Shown here in pieces: positions 52,518-61,860 of a stretch of DNA of 64,000 nucleotides. The position numbers and the translations under genes were made by a program. This stretch comes from Sphingomonas hylomeconis (GTDB lineage: Bacteria; Pseudomonadota; Alphaproteobacteria; Sphingomonadales; Sphingomonadaceae). The notes beneath the pieces were generated by a model that saw only the letters and a list, made by a program, of their open reading frames with translations, ran no database searches and was not told the DNA's origin. Each line of letters opens with the position of its first letter. Position 1 is the stretch's first letter. The DNA lies in assembly GCF_025370105.1 (NCBI RefSeq), contig NZ_JANQBK010000014.1, positions 62,001 to 126,000 of the forward strand, written 5' to 3'.

Positions 52518-52823
52518 GCGTCAGATGCGTTGGTCAAGACGCTCTCGTAAGCTGCCTCGCGCGTCACATCCGGTCATTCTGCGCAATGAAAGCGAATGCC
52601 GAGAGTTGGTGTGCGTTCCGGTGACACCGATGACCTTTTGGTGGATAGCGGAACGGCCGCTTTGGAGCCCCTGGCGGAGCAAGCGGCCGCTTGTTCATGG
52701 AGCACCTCTCGACACACTCGCGGCGTTACCAGGGAGCTGCCTCTCGCTCGGGCATGGGTCGTGAGCTTTGCGCTTCATTGTCACCCGTAGATGGTATTCA
52801 TTTCCACGTCGCCACACAGACGT
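52518..52823. other. Gap between the excisionase-like gene and the DUF4238 gene
   Basis: About 300 bases between convergent genes. It contains a 9-bp inverted repeat (CGGCCGCTT at 52654-52662 and AAGCGGCCG at 52681-52689), which may end transcripts from either side. No gene is supported. Confidence 0.45.
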
Positions 52824-53747
52824 TCATCCGGACGATCCCGCGACCTCCCCGTCAGCGTATCTCTTCGCGATCGCGCCGATGAGCGTCGGATGATCGTCCC
52901 TGCCGAAGTGCTTCTCGATAAACGGTGCTTGCGACATGTCAGTGGCACCGATGTACTCGACGGCGCGGCGCACCACCGCGCGGTTCGCGCGGGAGACGAA
53001 CTCGTTTCGACCCATGGCCATTATCGCCTTGCCGAGTGACGGCTGCTTGACCGCGCAGAACATCAAAAGCGGCGACAGGGGTATCGTCAGGTAGCCCGAG
53101 TCGGAGAATATGCCGTGACCCATCTGGAGCAGCTTGTCCGAGACCAGCAGATCATGGCCGCCTTCGACCTCGCGGACGAACCACTGCATGTTGTTCAGGC
53201 GGTGTCCGTTCGTGGGGTCGTCCATTAGCTTCATCATGACCTGCAGCGCGGCATGCTCTGCGAAGTGCGGATCCAGCAGGGCAATGGCCTCGTCCAGGCT
53301 CGGCGGATAGTCCTCCTTCTTCAGTGCCTCATATTTCGCGAACAGTGCCGGATCGTCCTTCGCGAGGAGCGACGCCATGGCCTGCTTCATGTGGCCAACG
53401 CCCTCGGGGGTGCGAAACCACTGGGACATCAGGAACCTGCTCCACGCGCTGCGAAGCTTCTGCGGTAGCGCGACCTTGCCCTGCAGGAGCAGCTTATGGG
53501 CGTCCGCCGCCTGGTCGTCGAGCGCGGACATAAACTTCTCTTCGATCGCCTGCGCCTTGTCGGGGGCGGCGCCCGGGATCGAATAGAGGTGCTTCTGGTA
53601 GCCGATCTCGGCGGGCGCGACGCGCTTGATCGCGATCTTCCCTAGGTACGGGCTCGTGAAACGCCAGAGCTTGCCGTCGTCGCCGGTCCAGCCGTGCAGC
53701 AGGAACCGCGGCGTGTAGTGGTGCTTGACCGGTGGGTTCCTGCTCAT
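52824..53747 (-). CDS. DUF4238-domain protein coupled to a nuclease-STAND ATPase
   Basis: A 307-aa protein of the DUF4238 family: RNPPVKHHYTPRFLLHGWTG at the start, the HHYxPxFxLxxW signature. Following parts include YQKHLYSIPGAAPDKAQAIE and SAWSRFLMSQWFRTPEGVGH. It has no known activity; members are frequent in defence islands and phage-linked regions. The start overlaps the STAND gene stop (ATGA at 53744-53747), so the two are translationally coupled. In-frame codons upstream lie inside the STAND gene and are ignored. Confidence 0.85.
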   Translation of the reverse strand: MSRNPPVKHHYTPRFLLHGWTGDDGKLWRFTSPYLGKIAIKRVAPAEIGYQKHLYSIPGAAPDKAQAIEEKFMSALDDQAADAHKLLLQGKVALPQKLRSAWSRFLMSQWFRTPEGVGHMKQAMASLLAKDDPALFAKYEALKKEDYPPSLDEAIALLDPHFAEHAALQVMMKLMDDPTNGHRLNNMQWFVREVEGGHDLLVSDKLLQMGHGIFSDSGYLTIPLSPLLMFCAVKQPSLGKAIMAMGRNEFVSRANRAVVRRAVEYIGATDMSQAPFIEKHFGRDDHPTLIGAIAKRYADGEVAGSSG

Positions 53748-56700
53748 TCGAAGAGGCTGTCGTCGGCGGCCTCGCGCTCGTCCCACCTCACGATGTTCGC
53801 CTCGAGGCGCTCGGACGCCTCCGCCGCCCACTCGCGGACGGTGTCGCTCTCGTTGGTCTTCATGGCAGCCACGAGCGGCCTGCGACGGACGAAGCGCAGT
53901 GCGAACGATCCGCTTCCGCCGCCCGAGAAGAAGCGGTGCTCGTACGTGCGCAGCACGGCCACCTTGTCGGGGCTGAGCGCCAGGAGGTCGAGTGCCATCG
54001 GCGACCAGTCGAGGCTGGAGCCATCGGCGTGTTTCGTCGTATACGGGATGAAGTTAGCGAGCTTGACCGCGCGCTCTGCCGGAGCCTCGCGCACCCAGTT
54101 GAACAACGCGTCCGCGTCGACGTCGACCTCGTTCGGCTCGAAGTCCTCGTCGTTGATGCGCCAACCACCGAAGAAGCCGCCGATGAGGTGTTCGTTGTCC
54201 GACTTGGCGACGATCTCGTCGAAGACGACCTGGGGATGGAGCCGTAACAGCGTTGAGGCGATGGGGCCGACGTCCGGATAGCTGTACGGCTTGTCCCGGG
54301 CGGCGGCGACCATGGCGCGACAAACGCCGCGGGCCGCCTGCTCGGCGCCGTCGCCGCGCAGCGCGGAATTGGCGATGACGTCGATGCCATGGTCCTGCCG
54401 CGCGAAGTCGTCCGAATAAATCTCCGGACGCGCGAGGAGGTCGCGCCCAAGGTCGACGAGCGCCTCGTCGACCTCCAGTCCGTCGCTCCGGTCGCCGTAA
54501 ATGCGCATGTGGAGCACCTGCATCGCCGGAAGCTGCCCGCCCTCGTGGTCGAACAGTTCCCGCAGGAAGCGCGCCAGCCCCGGAGCGGGGATGGTCTGCG
54601 TAACGCCGCCGGCCATCAGCAACGCGAACCGGTCCGGAGCTACCCGTCCCTGCCTCAGCGCGGTCCGGAAGCGTTCGATGGCCGCCTCGTCCAGCGGTAC
54701 GGCGGTGTGCAGCTCGACGAGGTGCTGCGAGAGCAAGGGGTCGTCGACGATGTCGTCCAGCTTGCCGGACACCCAGTCGGGACTGTGCAGGCGGGCGCCC
54801 TGCAGCATACCGTCCAGGATCGACGGATCGCGCTCCTTCGGGGCATGCGTCTCGAGCGCGGCGTAGGCCTGGTGCCACAGAGCTTCCGGATCTCGTGTCG
54901 CGCGCGCCAGGCCGACGCCGAACTGCCGGGCGCTGTTGTAGCCCCCTCGGCGCGCCGCGCGCGCGACGTAGGGGTTGAGGTCGACCCCATCGCGCACGAG
55001 GCACCTGCCCACGGCTCGCGCAAGCAGCCCAACCTTCCGGAACGGCGACCGATCGCGCCCGCTCGGATGCCAGTGCCTCCAAGGCTCGCCCAGCACGAAG
55101 GCCTCAAAGAGGTCGTCGACCGTACGCGGACGCATGTCCCGCTCCAGGCGGATCAGCGCGACTCTGTCCGCCTTGCCTTCGCGCCGCTTTTGAAAGTGGA
55201 GCGCGTCGTTCACGTCGCGCCAGCCTTCCTCCCAGAAGCCGTTGCCGCGTACCTGGCGCATCGCCTCCATGGCAAGATCCGCGAAGTCGGCGGAGACGTG
55301 TTCGCGGAAGTGCTGCGCGATCACCTGCCGCGCCCTCTCGGCAGGTGCGCCTTCGCCACGGGACACCGTGACGAGACGGTCGTACGCGGCCTTGAACCAG
55401 GGCTCATAGCCGTCGCCGTTGTAGGGCCGCCATTCGCTCAGCAGGGAACGCGCGCCGAACTCGAGGTTCAGTGACGAGTTGAAGCGCCCCGAATCCATCA
55501 TGTGGTCCAGCGCCTCGACGCCGAGCGACCGAACCCGATCGTCCTCGCTGGCAATCATCGCATCTAGGGTGGACAGCCGTTGCGCCTGGTTGGCGTGGGT
55601 GAAGGAGAGGATCGGCCAGAACCGTTCGAGCAGATGGTTACGCGCTCGCAGTTCCTCGCTGACTTCCCCGTCCGCGAGCGTGAATGCCGCCAGGACGTCC
55701 ACGACGCGTTGGAAGAAGCGGGCATCGTGCGCGATCTGCACGAGCAGCTGCGTGTAGTCGCGGCGCCGCTTGTCCGGGACGAGCAGGCGGTCACGGTCCG
55801 GCCCCGCGAGTTCGCGCTCGATCGCCGCGAGCGCGGCCTCCGGGTTGCACGGTGCGATGTGCACGAAGGCTCCGCTATCCACGTCGTCGAGGACGCCGGG
55901 GCGACCCAGGGTCCCACCGTCGTCCAGGAGGAGCCGCGCAATCTCCGCCGCTTCCGGGACGTCGTGCAGCTGACCGATCCGGCGCGCGAAGGACGCGAAG
56001 AGGCGGCGCGGGCCGGAGAGGAATTGACCGATCAGGACCGAAGGATCGCTCTGGCGGATCAAGGGGGCCGCCAGCATGTTGGCGAGCGGCTGCGGCATCA
56101 CGGCGCGCTGAGGTCCGCGCTTCTGCACGATGCCCCAGTCGAGGAAGCGCGCGACGGCGCGGTGGAACTTGGCCGGCGTCGTCTCCGCGATCCCGGCGAG
56201 CGTCGCATACTCCGCGACATGGTTGCCGTGGTCCTTCACGTAGAACGCGTAGACCAGCGAGGCGACCGCAGCGCACAGCCGTGCGTCGTCGTCGGCGGCC
56301 TCGCGCTCGACCTGGAACAGGCGGTCTAGGAGCTCGGCGTCGTTCAGCTTGGAGAGATCGACGCCCGGTCGGCTGGCTTCCGCGATCTTCAGGGCAATGC
56401 GGGCGTTGCCGCCGGAGAACTTGGCGAGGTGGTCTCGCTCGGCCCGGCTGAGCCGGGGGAAGCGATGCTCGAGAAGGTCGACGAGGACGGTCTCGCTGTT
56501 GTCTGTGAGCGACACGAGCAGCCCGGCGGTACCTTCGCCTTTGACGTCATAGTCGATCGTGAGGAGGCTGGCCTGGCTCGTGTCGCGCTTGACGAGCTCC
56601 GCCAGCTGGCCGTGCAGCCGCTGCGAGCAGTTGTCGACGACGATGATGGCGGGAGTGCGGCCGGACGCGAGCTGCTCCGTCAGCAGAGCAGGGCTCACAT

Positions 56701-57523
56701 CGGGCTTCAGGCCCGCGTCTGCGTAGATCGCGGAAGAGGATGGCAGTTCGGAACCGCTCTGCAGGCGTTTGTCGAATAACGCCTCCGCGAGGCGGGTCTT
56801 GCCCATTCCCGAGAGGCCGATCAGCCGGACCGCGTTCCTCGGCACCGCGAGATGGGCCCGGATGCGCGATATCGCCTCGACGACCGGCACGAATGCCCCG
56901 CCGACCTTGGCGCGGCTCGTCTCGTCGAGGACGTACCGACCGCCGGGTTCGGCGGCCCTCGACCAGTTCCCGTGCGGCTCCCAGCCGCCACGCGGCCGCC
57001 CGAGTCGCCCGAGCAACCACGCGGCGATGCCGACGTGCTCGTTCGCCCATCGCGCGATCCTGTCCGCGCCGTAAAAGTCGAGCGCGATGCGGTCGTTGTT
57101 CGGCACGTCCGCGATCGCCTCGCGCATAGCGTCGATCCGTGTGTCGTAGGCCGACGCCGACGGATCGTCGGTCGAGAAGATGATGTAGGAACCGCGCTTT
57201 TTGGCAAGCTCCGTGAAGATCGGCCGCGGCTCGCCGTTGCGCCGCATCTCCTTAGTGATCTTGGCGGGACCCATGGCCTCGGCCTTGGATTGGAAGATGT
57301 TCGTGCGGCGGGGCAGCCAGCCCTTCGGTCTGGGATCCCCGGTCCAAGCGATGGACGCGTCCACGCCGCCGTCCCCGGCGGTCTGATTACCGCCGACGGA
57401 GATCCCGGTAACCGCGATGCCGCGCACCTTAGCCTCCGTCTCGAGCAGATGCCGCAGGAGTTCGCGCAGGCCCTCGTCGGAAAGGCCGGCGACCATCTCC
57501 TTAGTGACGTCGAATGGTCCCAA
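53744..57523 (-). CDS. Nuclease-STAND ATPase with helical-repeat sensor (Avs-like)
   Basis: A 1259-aa protein with three parts. The N-terminus (~20-140) resembles an Mrr-type PD-(D/E)XK nuclease: GDGGVDASI (50-58) gives the Asp and NIFQSKAE (75-82) the QxK lysine. The middle is a STAND P-loop NTPase with Walker A GLSGMGKT (236-243), Walker B AIIVVDNC (292-299) and a winged-helix region to ~480. The C-terminal ~750 residues are helical repeats suited to recognising a phage protein. This is the design of Avs antiphage sensors, in which binding leads to oligomerisation and DNA cleavage, but assignment to a named type needs a search. It starts with TTG at 57523; no ATG with a good ribosome site was found. 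Confidence 0.82.
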   Translation of the reverse strand: MGPFDVTKEMVAGLSDEGLRELLRHLLETEAKVRGIAVTGISVGGNQTAGDGGVDASIAWTGDPRPKGWLPRRTNIFQSKAEAMGPAKITKEMRRNGEPRPIFTELAKKRGSYIIFSTDDPSASAYDTRIDAMREAIADVPNNDRIALDFYGADRIARWANEHVGIAAWLLGRLGRPRGGWEPHGNWSRAAEPGGRYVLDETSRAKVGGAFVPVVEAISRIRAHLAVPRNAVRLIGLSGMGKTRLAEALFDKRLQSGSELPSSSAIYADAGLKPDVSPALLTEQLASGRTPAIIVVDNCSQRLHGQLAELVKRDTSQASLLTIDYDVKGEGTAGLLVSLTDNSETVLVDLLEHRFPRLSRAERDHLAKFSGGNARIALKIAEASRPGVDLSKLNDAELLDRLFQVEREAADDDARLCAAVASLVYAFYVKDHGNHVAEYATLAGIAETTPAKFHRAVARFLDWGIVQKRGPQRAVMPQPLANMLAAPLIRQSDPSVLIGQFLSGPRRLFASFARRIGQLHDVPEAAEIARLLLDDGGTLGRPGVLDDVDSGAFVHIAPCNPEAALAAIERELAGPDRDRLLVPDKRRRDYTQLLVQIAHDARFFQRVVDVLAAFTLADGEVSEELRARNHLLERFWPILSFTHANQAQRLSTLDAMIASEDDRVRSLGVEALDHMMDSGRFNSSLNLEFGARSLLSEWRPYNGDGYEPWFKAAYDRLVTVSRGEGAPAERARQVIAQHFREHVSADFADLAMEAMRQVRGNGFWEEGWRDVNDALHFQKRREGKADRVALIRLERDMRPRTVDDLFEAFVLGEPWRHWHPSGRDRSPFRKVGLLARAVGRCLVRDGVDLNPYVARAARRGGYNSARQFGVGLARATRDPEALWHQAYAALETHAPKERDPSILDGMLQGARLHSPDWVSGKLDDIVDDPLLSQHLVELHTAVPLDEAAIERFRTALRQGRVAPDRFALLMAGGVTQTIPAPGLARFLRELFDHEGGQLPAMQVLHMRIYGDRSDGLEVDEALVDLGRDLLARPEIYSDDFARQDHGIDVIANSALRGDGAEQAARGVCRAMVAAARDKPYSYPDVGPIASTLLRLHPQVVFDEIVAKSDNEHLIGGFFGGWRINDEDFEPNEVDVDADALFNWVREAPAERAVKLANFIPYTTKHADGSSLDWSPMALDLLALSPDKVAVLRTYEHRFFSGGGSGSFALRFVRRRPLVAAMKTNESDTVREWAAEASERLEANIVRWDEREAADDSLFE

Positions 57524-57889
57524 GGTCAGCGGTCCCGTGCCCGCAATGCCGAGGCGCGATCAAACAGTTCCAACGTGGTCACCTGTATTCGGGGCGCCGA
57601 AAGCACTGGCAGCAAAAAAACGAGTCCACTGAGAGATGCAAGCGATCCATGCGGGCATCGTGTCAGCAGGTATAGATGTCCGCAATAGATAGATGGATCA
57701 TAACGCGGCTCCGCTTCTTGACAACAGCGGTCATTTTGCCGCGGTTGGCCGAACGGCAGGTTTGTCCCAATTCAAGCCCATTTTGGGCAGCTGGCCGGAG
57801 CCGCCGAAGCGGTCGGTCCGCCCAAGTGAACGAGCGGCGGGTTTGGGGAAGCGTTGTGTCCGGCGTGAACGTCCGCAACTGGGTCGTTC
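57524..57889. other. Gap upstream of the STAND gene
   Basis: About 370 bases holding the promoter of the leftward nuclease-STAND operon and the end of the small secreted protein gene. A/T-rich stretches at 57605-57625 and 57660-57720 are the likely promoter area; no clear -35/-10 pair can be named. Confidence 0.35.
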
Positions 57890-58168
57890 CTACTGCCACC
57901 ACGCATCACAACTCACTATCTGGGCGCCTTGGCCCTGGTCGTTGACGGTGAGCCAGATCCTGCCGGCCGTCGTCTCGGTTGCGCAGGCGCGGCGGCTCAG
58001 GTTGTACGCCGGGTTCTTGCCGTTCGTTCTTATATCCTTCGCGGGCTTGCCGAATAGGCGCCTTTCCACCATCCATTGGGGTCCGGCCGCTGCGCCATAC
58101 GTGGTGGGGATGAGCAGCGCCAAAATCATTGCTAGCAGGACGCTGCCTATCGTCTTGAACATGTGCAT
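57890..58168 (-). CDS. Small secreted hypothetical protein
   Basis: A 92-aa protein with a signal peptide: MHMFKTIGSVLLAMILALLI, then PTTYGAAAGPQ. The mature part has two Cys (RRACATET; QIVSCDAWW) that could form a disulphide. It follows the lipoprotein gene on the same strand after 47 bases, so it is probably co-transcribed. The start may be the ATG at 58162. No family was recognised. Confidence 0.6.
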   Translation of the reverse strand: MHMFKTIGSVLLAMILALLIPTTYGAAAGPQWMVERRLFGKPAKDIRTNGKNPAYNLSRRACATETTAGRIWLTVNDQGQGAQIVSCDAWWQ

Positions 58169-58215
58169 CGTCAGCACTGCCGGGCGATCGGGTCAGACGG
58201 ACGCTAGTGCGGCGC

Positions 58216-60072
58216 CTACGTATTCTCGGCTCCCTCGACTTCCTGCGCCGGCGGCGCCGGAGGAACGGTAGGTGGCTCCGGGTCGGCCACCGTCGGCGTA
58301 CCGGGGCATTCCAGCGTGGCCGGTGCCGCCACGACGAAATACGGTTTGGCCGAACGTCGTTTCACGGCCTGCCATTCCGCTGCCGAGAGTTCGTCGGCAA
58401 GGCCCTTGAACTGTTCGACGGTCGTCTGATCGCTGACAGGGCAACCGAGATAATCCTCGATGAGCCTGTAGGATCTGCTTCTGTAAGCGGCTCCGGGCAT
58501 CGGCGGCGCGCTTCGCTCGGCGTTGCCGCTCGCCTGGGCTTCTTCCTTCAGCGATCCGAGCTTCATGATCATCGCGCGAAGTCGGTCTGGACGGCGCATG
58601 TTCTCCACCCGATCGATGGCGAGCGCCAGCTCGGCGTCGACCCTGGTCGCCGTCAGCGCGGCGACCGCGTCCTCGCCGACGGCCTGGTTCGCCGTGAACT
58701 TGGTCTGCAGGTCTGAGATCCGCTTCGCGACGTCTGCAGCGACGTTGGCCGACTCCTTAGTGATCGAGAAGGTCACGAAGCTTGCCTCGAGGACACACTG
58801 TCCCCGGCTGCCGTCGGTGTAGACGCGTGCACCGCCGTACCGAACACCGTCCGGCGCGAAGCGGTATGACGGGAGCGCCGTGCCGATCCGCGCTCGGACG
58901 TTCGCCGATGGGTCCGCACAGCTTCCTCCCTCCTTCGCGCCCTCGTCAAAGACGATGAACTGCGAGGCATAGATGCGGGAGCCGAAGGTGTCGTCCAATC
59001 GCGTGTCGGGCGCTGGCGGCTGAACGATCAGCGCGCGCACCGCCTTGTTGAAGTCGTCGGACTGCGGAGCTTGAGCGCTCAGGTCCGGATGGACGCGGAG
59101 CAGCGTGCGTAGCGTGTACCGTCCGAGCTTGCCGTCTTGCTGCTGCCGGTCCAATCCCAGCTGGCTCTGGAGCGCCTTGACCTCGCTTTCTGACAGCGTC
59201 GCCCCGCTGGGCGGGGCTGGGGCTCGTGCGGCCGCGGCTTGCGCTTTCGCCGCTTCGTTGACGACGCCGCCCGCGATCTCCTCCTTGCGGCCATCATCCT
59301 GCTGCTCGTCCGGGAACAGTTGGAAGGACATGTCCATGATGGACCGGTTACGCGGGCCGGAGATGAGTTGGTCGGCGGCGCTGACCGCGGTGTCAATGAT
59401 GGGGCCCGCGATCGCCGCGCCTGCAATGTATTGGCTGATCAGCGACGCCGCCTTCTTCACGGTCTCCAGGTTGCCTCGCAGCGCCGCGTCCTTGTCATCG
59501 CGGACGTCGTAAAGACGAACCCTGAAGCTCGGGGGGTAGCGGTAGAACCACTCGTTCTGCGAATAGATGATCTGGTTGATGAACTGCAGGTTGCTGTCCG
59601 GAGCGACGTCCTTCTGATAGAAGGCGACGATCGGCTTCTGGAGCGTGGCGCTGCCGTTAAAGTCGAGCACGACGGCCACGTCCCGCTTGCATCCCTTGGT
59701 GCACTTACCCGCCGCGTCGAACTTCGCGAGCCCGCCCACGCCAACCCGGTGCAGCCGCACGGTGATCGGGTCGCCGTTATCGATCCGGCGTGACCGGACG
59801 CACTTGAGCCGGTCAGCGGCCGCCGTGGCCGGATCGCTTTCTCCCACACCCGCCCGCCAGTCGCCCATGGCCGCCGGAGCATATAGCCTATAGGTCTTGT
59901 CGGGCGCCTGTCCGCAGAGATCGAGATAGTAGGGCACGCTGGCCGGCACGATCGAGGTCTGGACGCTCGCGGAGGACGATCCCACCGACTCATCGCTGCC
60001 AAGGCAGCCTCCAAGCATAAGTATCTGCGGGAGAATCGACAGATTGCGCAGGTATTTAGATGAAAACGCCAT
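58216..60072 (-). CDS. Large lipoprotein with peptidoglycan-binding-like segment
   Basis: A 618-aa protein. The N-terminus is a lipoprotein signal ending in LMLGGC (Cys23 the acylated residue), so it is membrane-anchored in the envelope. The mature protein has an N-terminal beta-rich region, a helical part near residue 230, an Ala/Pro linker, and SEVKALQSQLGLDRQQQDGK then LGRYTLRTLLRVHP, like a peptidoglycan-binding repeat. The end is Pro-rich. It resembles envelope proteins of unknown role. It is the first of two co-directional genes with the 92-aa secreted protein. Confidence 0.72.
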   Translation of the reverse strand: MAFSSKYLRNLSILPQILMLGGCLGSDESVGSSSASVQTSIVPASVPYYLDLCGQAPDKTYRLYAPAAMGDWRAGVGESDPATAAADRLKCVRSRRIDNGDPITVRLHRVGVGGLAKFDAAGKCTKGCKRDVAVVLDFNGSATLQKPIVAFYQKDVAPDSNLQFINQIIYSQNEWFYRYPPSFRVRLYDVRDDKDAALRGNLETVKKAASLISQYIAGAAIAGPIIDTAVSAADQLISGPRNRSIMDMSFQLFPDEQQDDGRKEEIAGGVVNEAAKAQAAAARAPAPPSGATLSESEVKALQSQLGLDRQQQDGKLGRYTLRTLLRVHPDLSAQAPQSDDFNKAVRALIVQPPAPDTRLDDTFGSRIYASQFIVFDEGAKEGGSCADPSANVRARIGTALPSYRFAPDGVRYGGARVYTDGSRGQCVLEASFVTFSITKESANVAADVAKRISDLQTKFTANQAVGEDAVAALTATRVDAELALAIDRVENMRRPDRLRAMIMKLGSLKEEAQASGNAERSAPPMPGAAYRSRSYRLIEDYLGCPVSDQTTVEQFKGLADELSAAEWQAVKRRSAKPYFVVAAPATLECPGTPTVADPEPPTVPPAPPAQEVEGAENT

Positions 60073-60476
60073 GCAAGCCTCCGTGCGGACGGTCAGTCAG
60101 GTGCGGTCCACTATGCGCACGGTGGACGGCGGCGGCAAGCAGTTGTCGCTGCATGTCGTAATTACAGCCATCAGCCGCACGATTTTTGCGGACGACTACT
60201 TACTGGCGACGCATTTCACACTAATAGATTAACCTCTAACATTTCAAGTATCTTCGCGTGGCAGGAATTCGCTTCGGCCCCGCTTCCGCGCTGCCAATAT
60301 TCCCGATGCTAGTGCTTCTAGGCGGAAGATCACCCATGGTTCCACGCGCACCCGCTTGCTACCCGCTGGACCCCCCGAGTTTGTCGGAAGCCCCTTCCTC
60401 GCAGGAGTTGGGGCTTCCGACAAACCCCGGGGAACATCGTTTCAATGGCGACGCTTGAAGCAGAGCAGAGATCGCA
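60073..60476. other. Gap between lipoprotein and 3D-domain genes
   Basis: About 400 bases containing the lipoprotein promoter and a strong hairpin listed separately. It is comparatively A/T-rich near 60150-60260, which would suit a promoter. No gene is supported. Confidence 0.4.
60380..60424. repeat. Perfect 15-bp inverted repeat
   Basis: TTTGTCGGAAGCCCC (60380-60394) and GGGGCTTCCGACAAA (60410-60424) form a perfect 15-bp stem with a 15-nt loop. It lies 53 bases after the 3D-gene stop in its reading direction, so it may be a terminator without a T tract, or the remains of a small mobile repeat. Confidence 0.8.
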
Positions 60477-61229
60477 TCATTTGATGGCGTGCATTTTCTT
60501 CAGCTTCGCAATGATGGCTGGATCAGTCACACGATAGGCGGTGAAGGTGCTCTTGGGACTAGACTTCACGAACGGAGGCGGCGGAAGGTGGCTGAACCCG
60601 GTGAAAAAGTCGATGTGTGGATACTGGATGGCACCGCCGACATCGGCGCCGAAGACGTAACCGTCATGCACGAACGACATGCCATCGGGCGTCGTCTCTA
60701 CGCCGCTATCGATGGTGAGACCGCGCAGGGCGGGAATGAAATACGCGCGACCAACGTGGGCCTTGTCCACGGCGATCGTCCGATAGGGTACCAAGCGATA
60801 ACCGCCCATACCGAGTCCGTGTGGAGCGCCAGTTGGGACAGCGATGAAGGCCTGTCGAGAGAGCCTGGCGTTTACCCTAGGCGACAAGCTCTTGTAATTG
60901 CATTTGGCGCCGCTGTCGGTTGTAAGACCGTTGGCGTTAAACACAACGCTATTGGCGCCAGTCCGGACACGGACCGTGCCTTGTAGCGCGCCGAAGCAGA
61001 AGCGTTCGGCACTGACGCGGTATCCAAGCTTTGAGCCGTCTCTCGCGCGCATTTCTACGCCGTTCGGCACGGTATCGGCGGTGGAAACGTAGTAGTGCGT
61101 AGACCAAAGTTTTTCGGATGGACCCATCGAACCAGTTGCGGGAGCAGGAAGATTGAAATCGTCAGCAAGCGCAGCCGACGGCGACGATGCGAGCGTCAAA
61201 ATACCGATCAGTATCGTATGTGCTTTCAT
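60477..61229 (-). CDS. Secreted 3D-domain protein
   Basis: A 250-aa protein with a signal peptide, MKAHTILIGILTLASSPSAA, cut before LADDFNL. The second half carries a 3D-like (double-psi barrel) domain with HDGYVFGADVGGAIQYPHID then FFTG. The family is named for three conserved Asp and occurs at the C-terminus of the lytic transglycosylase MltA; the catalytic MltA domain itself is not present. It may be a cell-wall-acting enzyme or inhibitor. The start at 61229 gives the signal peptide directly. Confidence 0.8.
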   Translation of the reverse strand: MKAHTILIGILTLASSPSAALADDFNLPAPATGSMGPSEKLWSTHYYVSTADTVPNGVEMRARDGSKLGYRVSAERFCFGALQGTVRVRTGANSVVFNANGLTTDSGAKCNYKSLSPRVNARLSRQAFIAVPTGAPHGLGMGGYRLVPYRTIAVDKAHVGRAYFIPALRGLTIDSGVETTPDGMSFVHDGYVFGADVGGAIQYPHIDFFTGFSHLPPPPFVKSSPKSTFTAYRVTDPAIIAKLKKMHAIK

Positions 61230-61860
61230 GTTCCATCCCCTATTTGACACGCCGGCCGAGTCGGTGGCCTCGCTGACGGTAATACAGTCCGGGACGAAGA
61301 ATATCGCTAGTCAGTGACAATACCAAGGACGAGGTCCACCGGATGAACGTCATCCTAAGCCAGCGGACTGGTTTGGTCAGAAAGTGAGCACGATATGACG
61401 ACGCTCGCGTTCGTTAATTCAATCAAGGGGCTGGCGATATGATGGCGGGCAGCTCGATGCCAGGAGCATGTCGACGAGCAGGCGACGTTTTTACTATCGG
61501 CGATGTAGGCGTGCACCAACCTGCTGGCGGATGCGCTTGTAGTTTATCGGCTTGCCCGGTCCGGCAACCTGCAGGTGGCGCGCGATCCGCTATATCGCGT
61601 GCAGCATGACAGCCCGAACTACGATCAGACAGCGGTCGATCTTAAAGACGGGGCATCAGCTCAATCAAGCGAGGAACAGGTGGGCGGGTGATCACGCCGA
61701 CGCCAAATGCCTGAGCGAACGGCTGCTCTTCGGCATGTCACGATATCCTCAGCCCCGAAATCGAGTTACGAAAACCAGCCATAGTGCGGAGATGAATGAG
61801 CGGCCGAAGTTAGGGAGCAGCGAAGGGGGCGCGAATGGCCGATTGTGGGTCGATCCTACA
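61230..61860. other. Gap between 3D-domain gene and KAP gene
   Basis: About 630 bases. No supported coding region; a rightward open frame here runs antisense into the KAP gene and has no ribosome site. The promoter of the 3D-domain gene should be just right of 61229. Confidence 0.35.
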
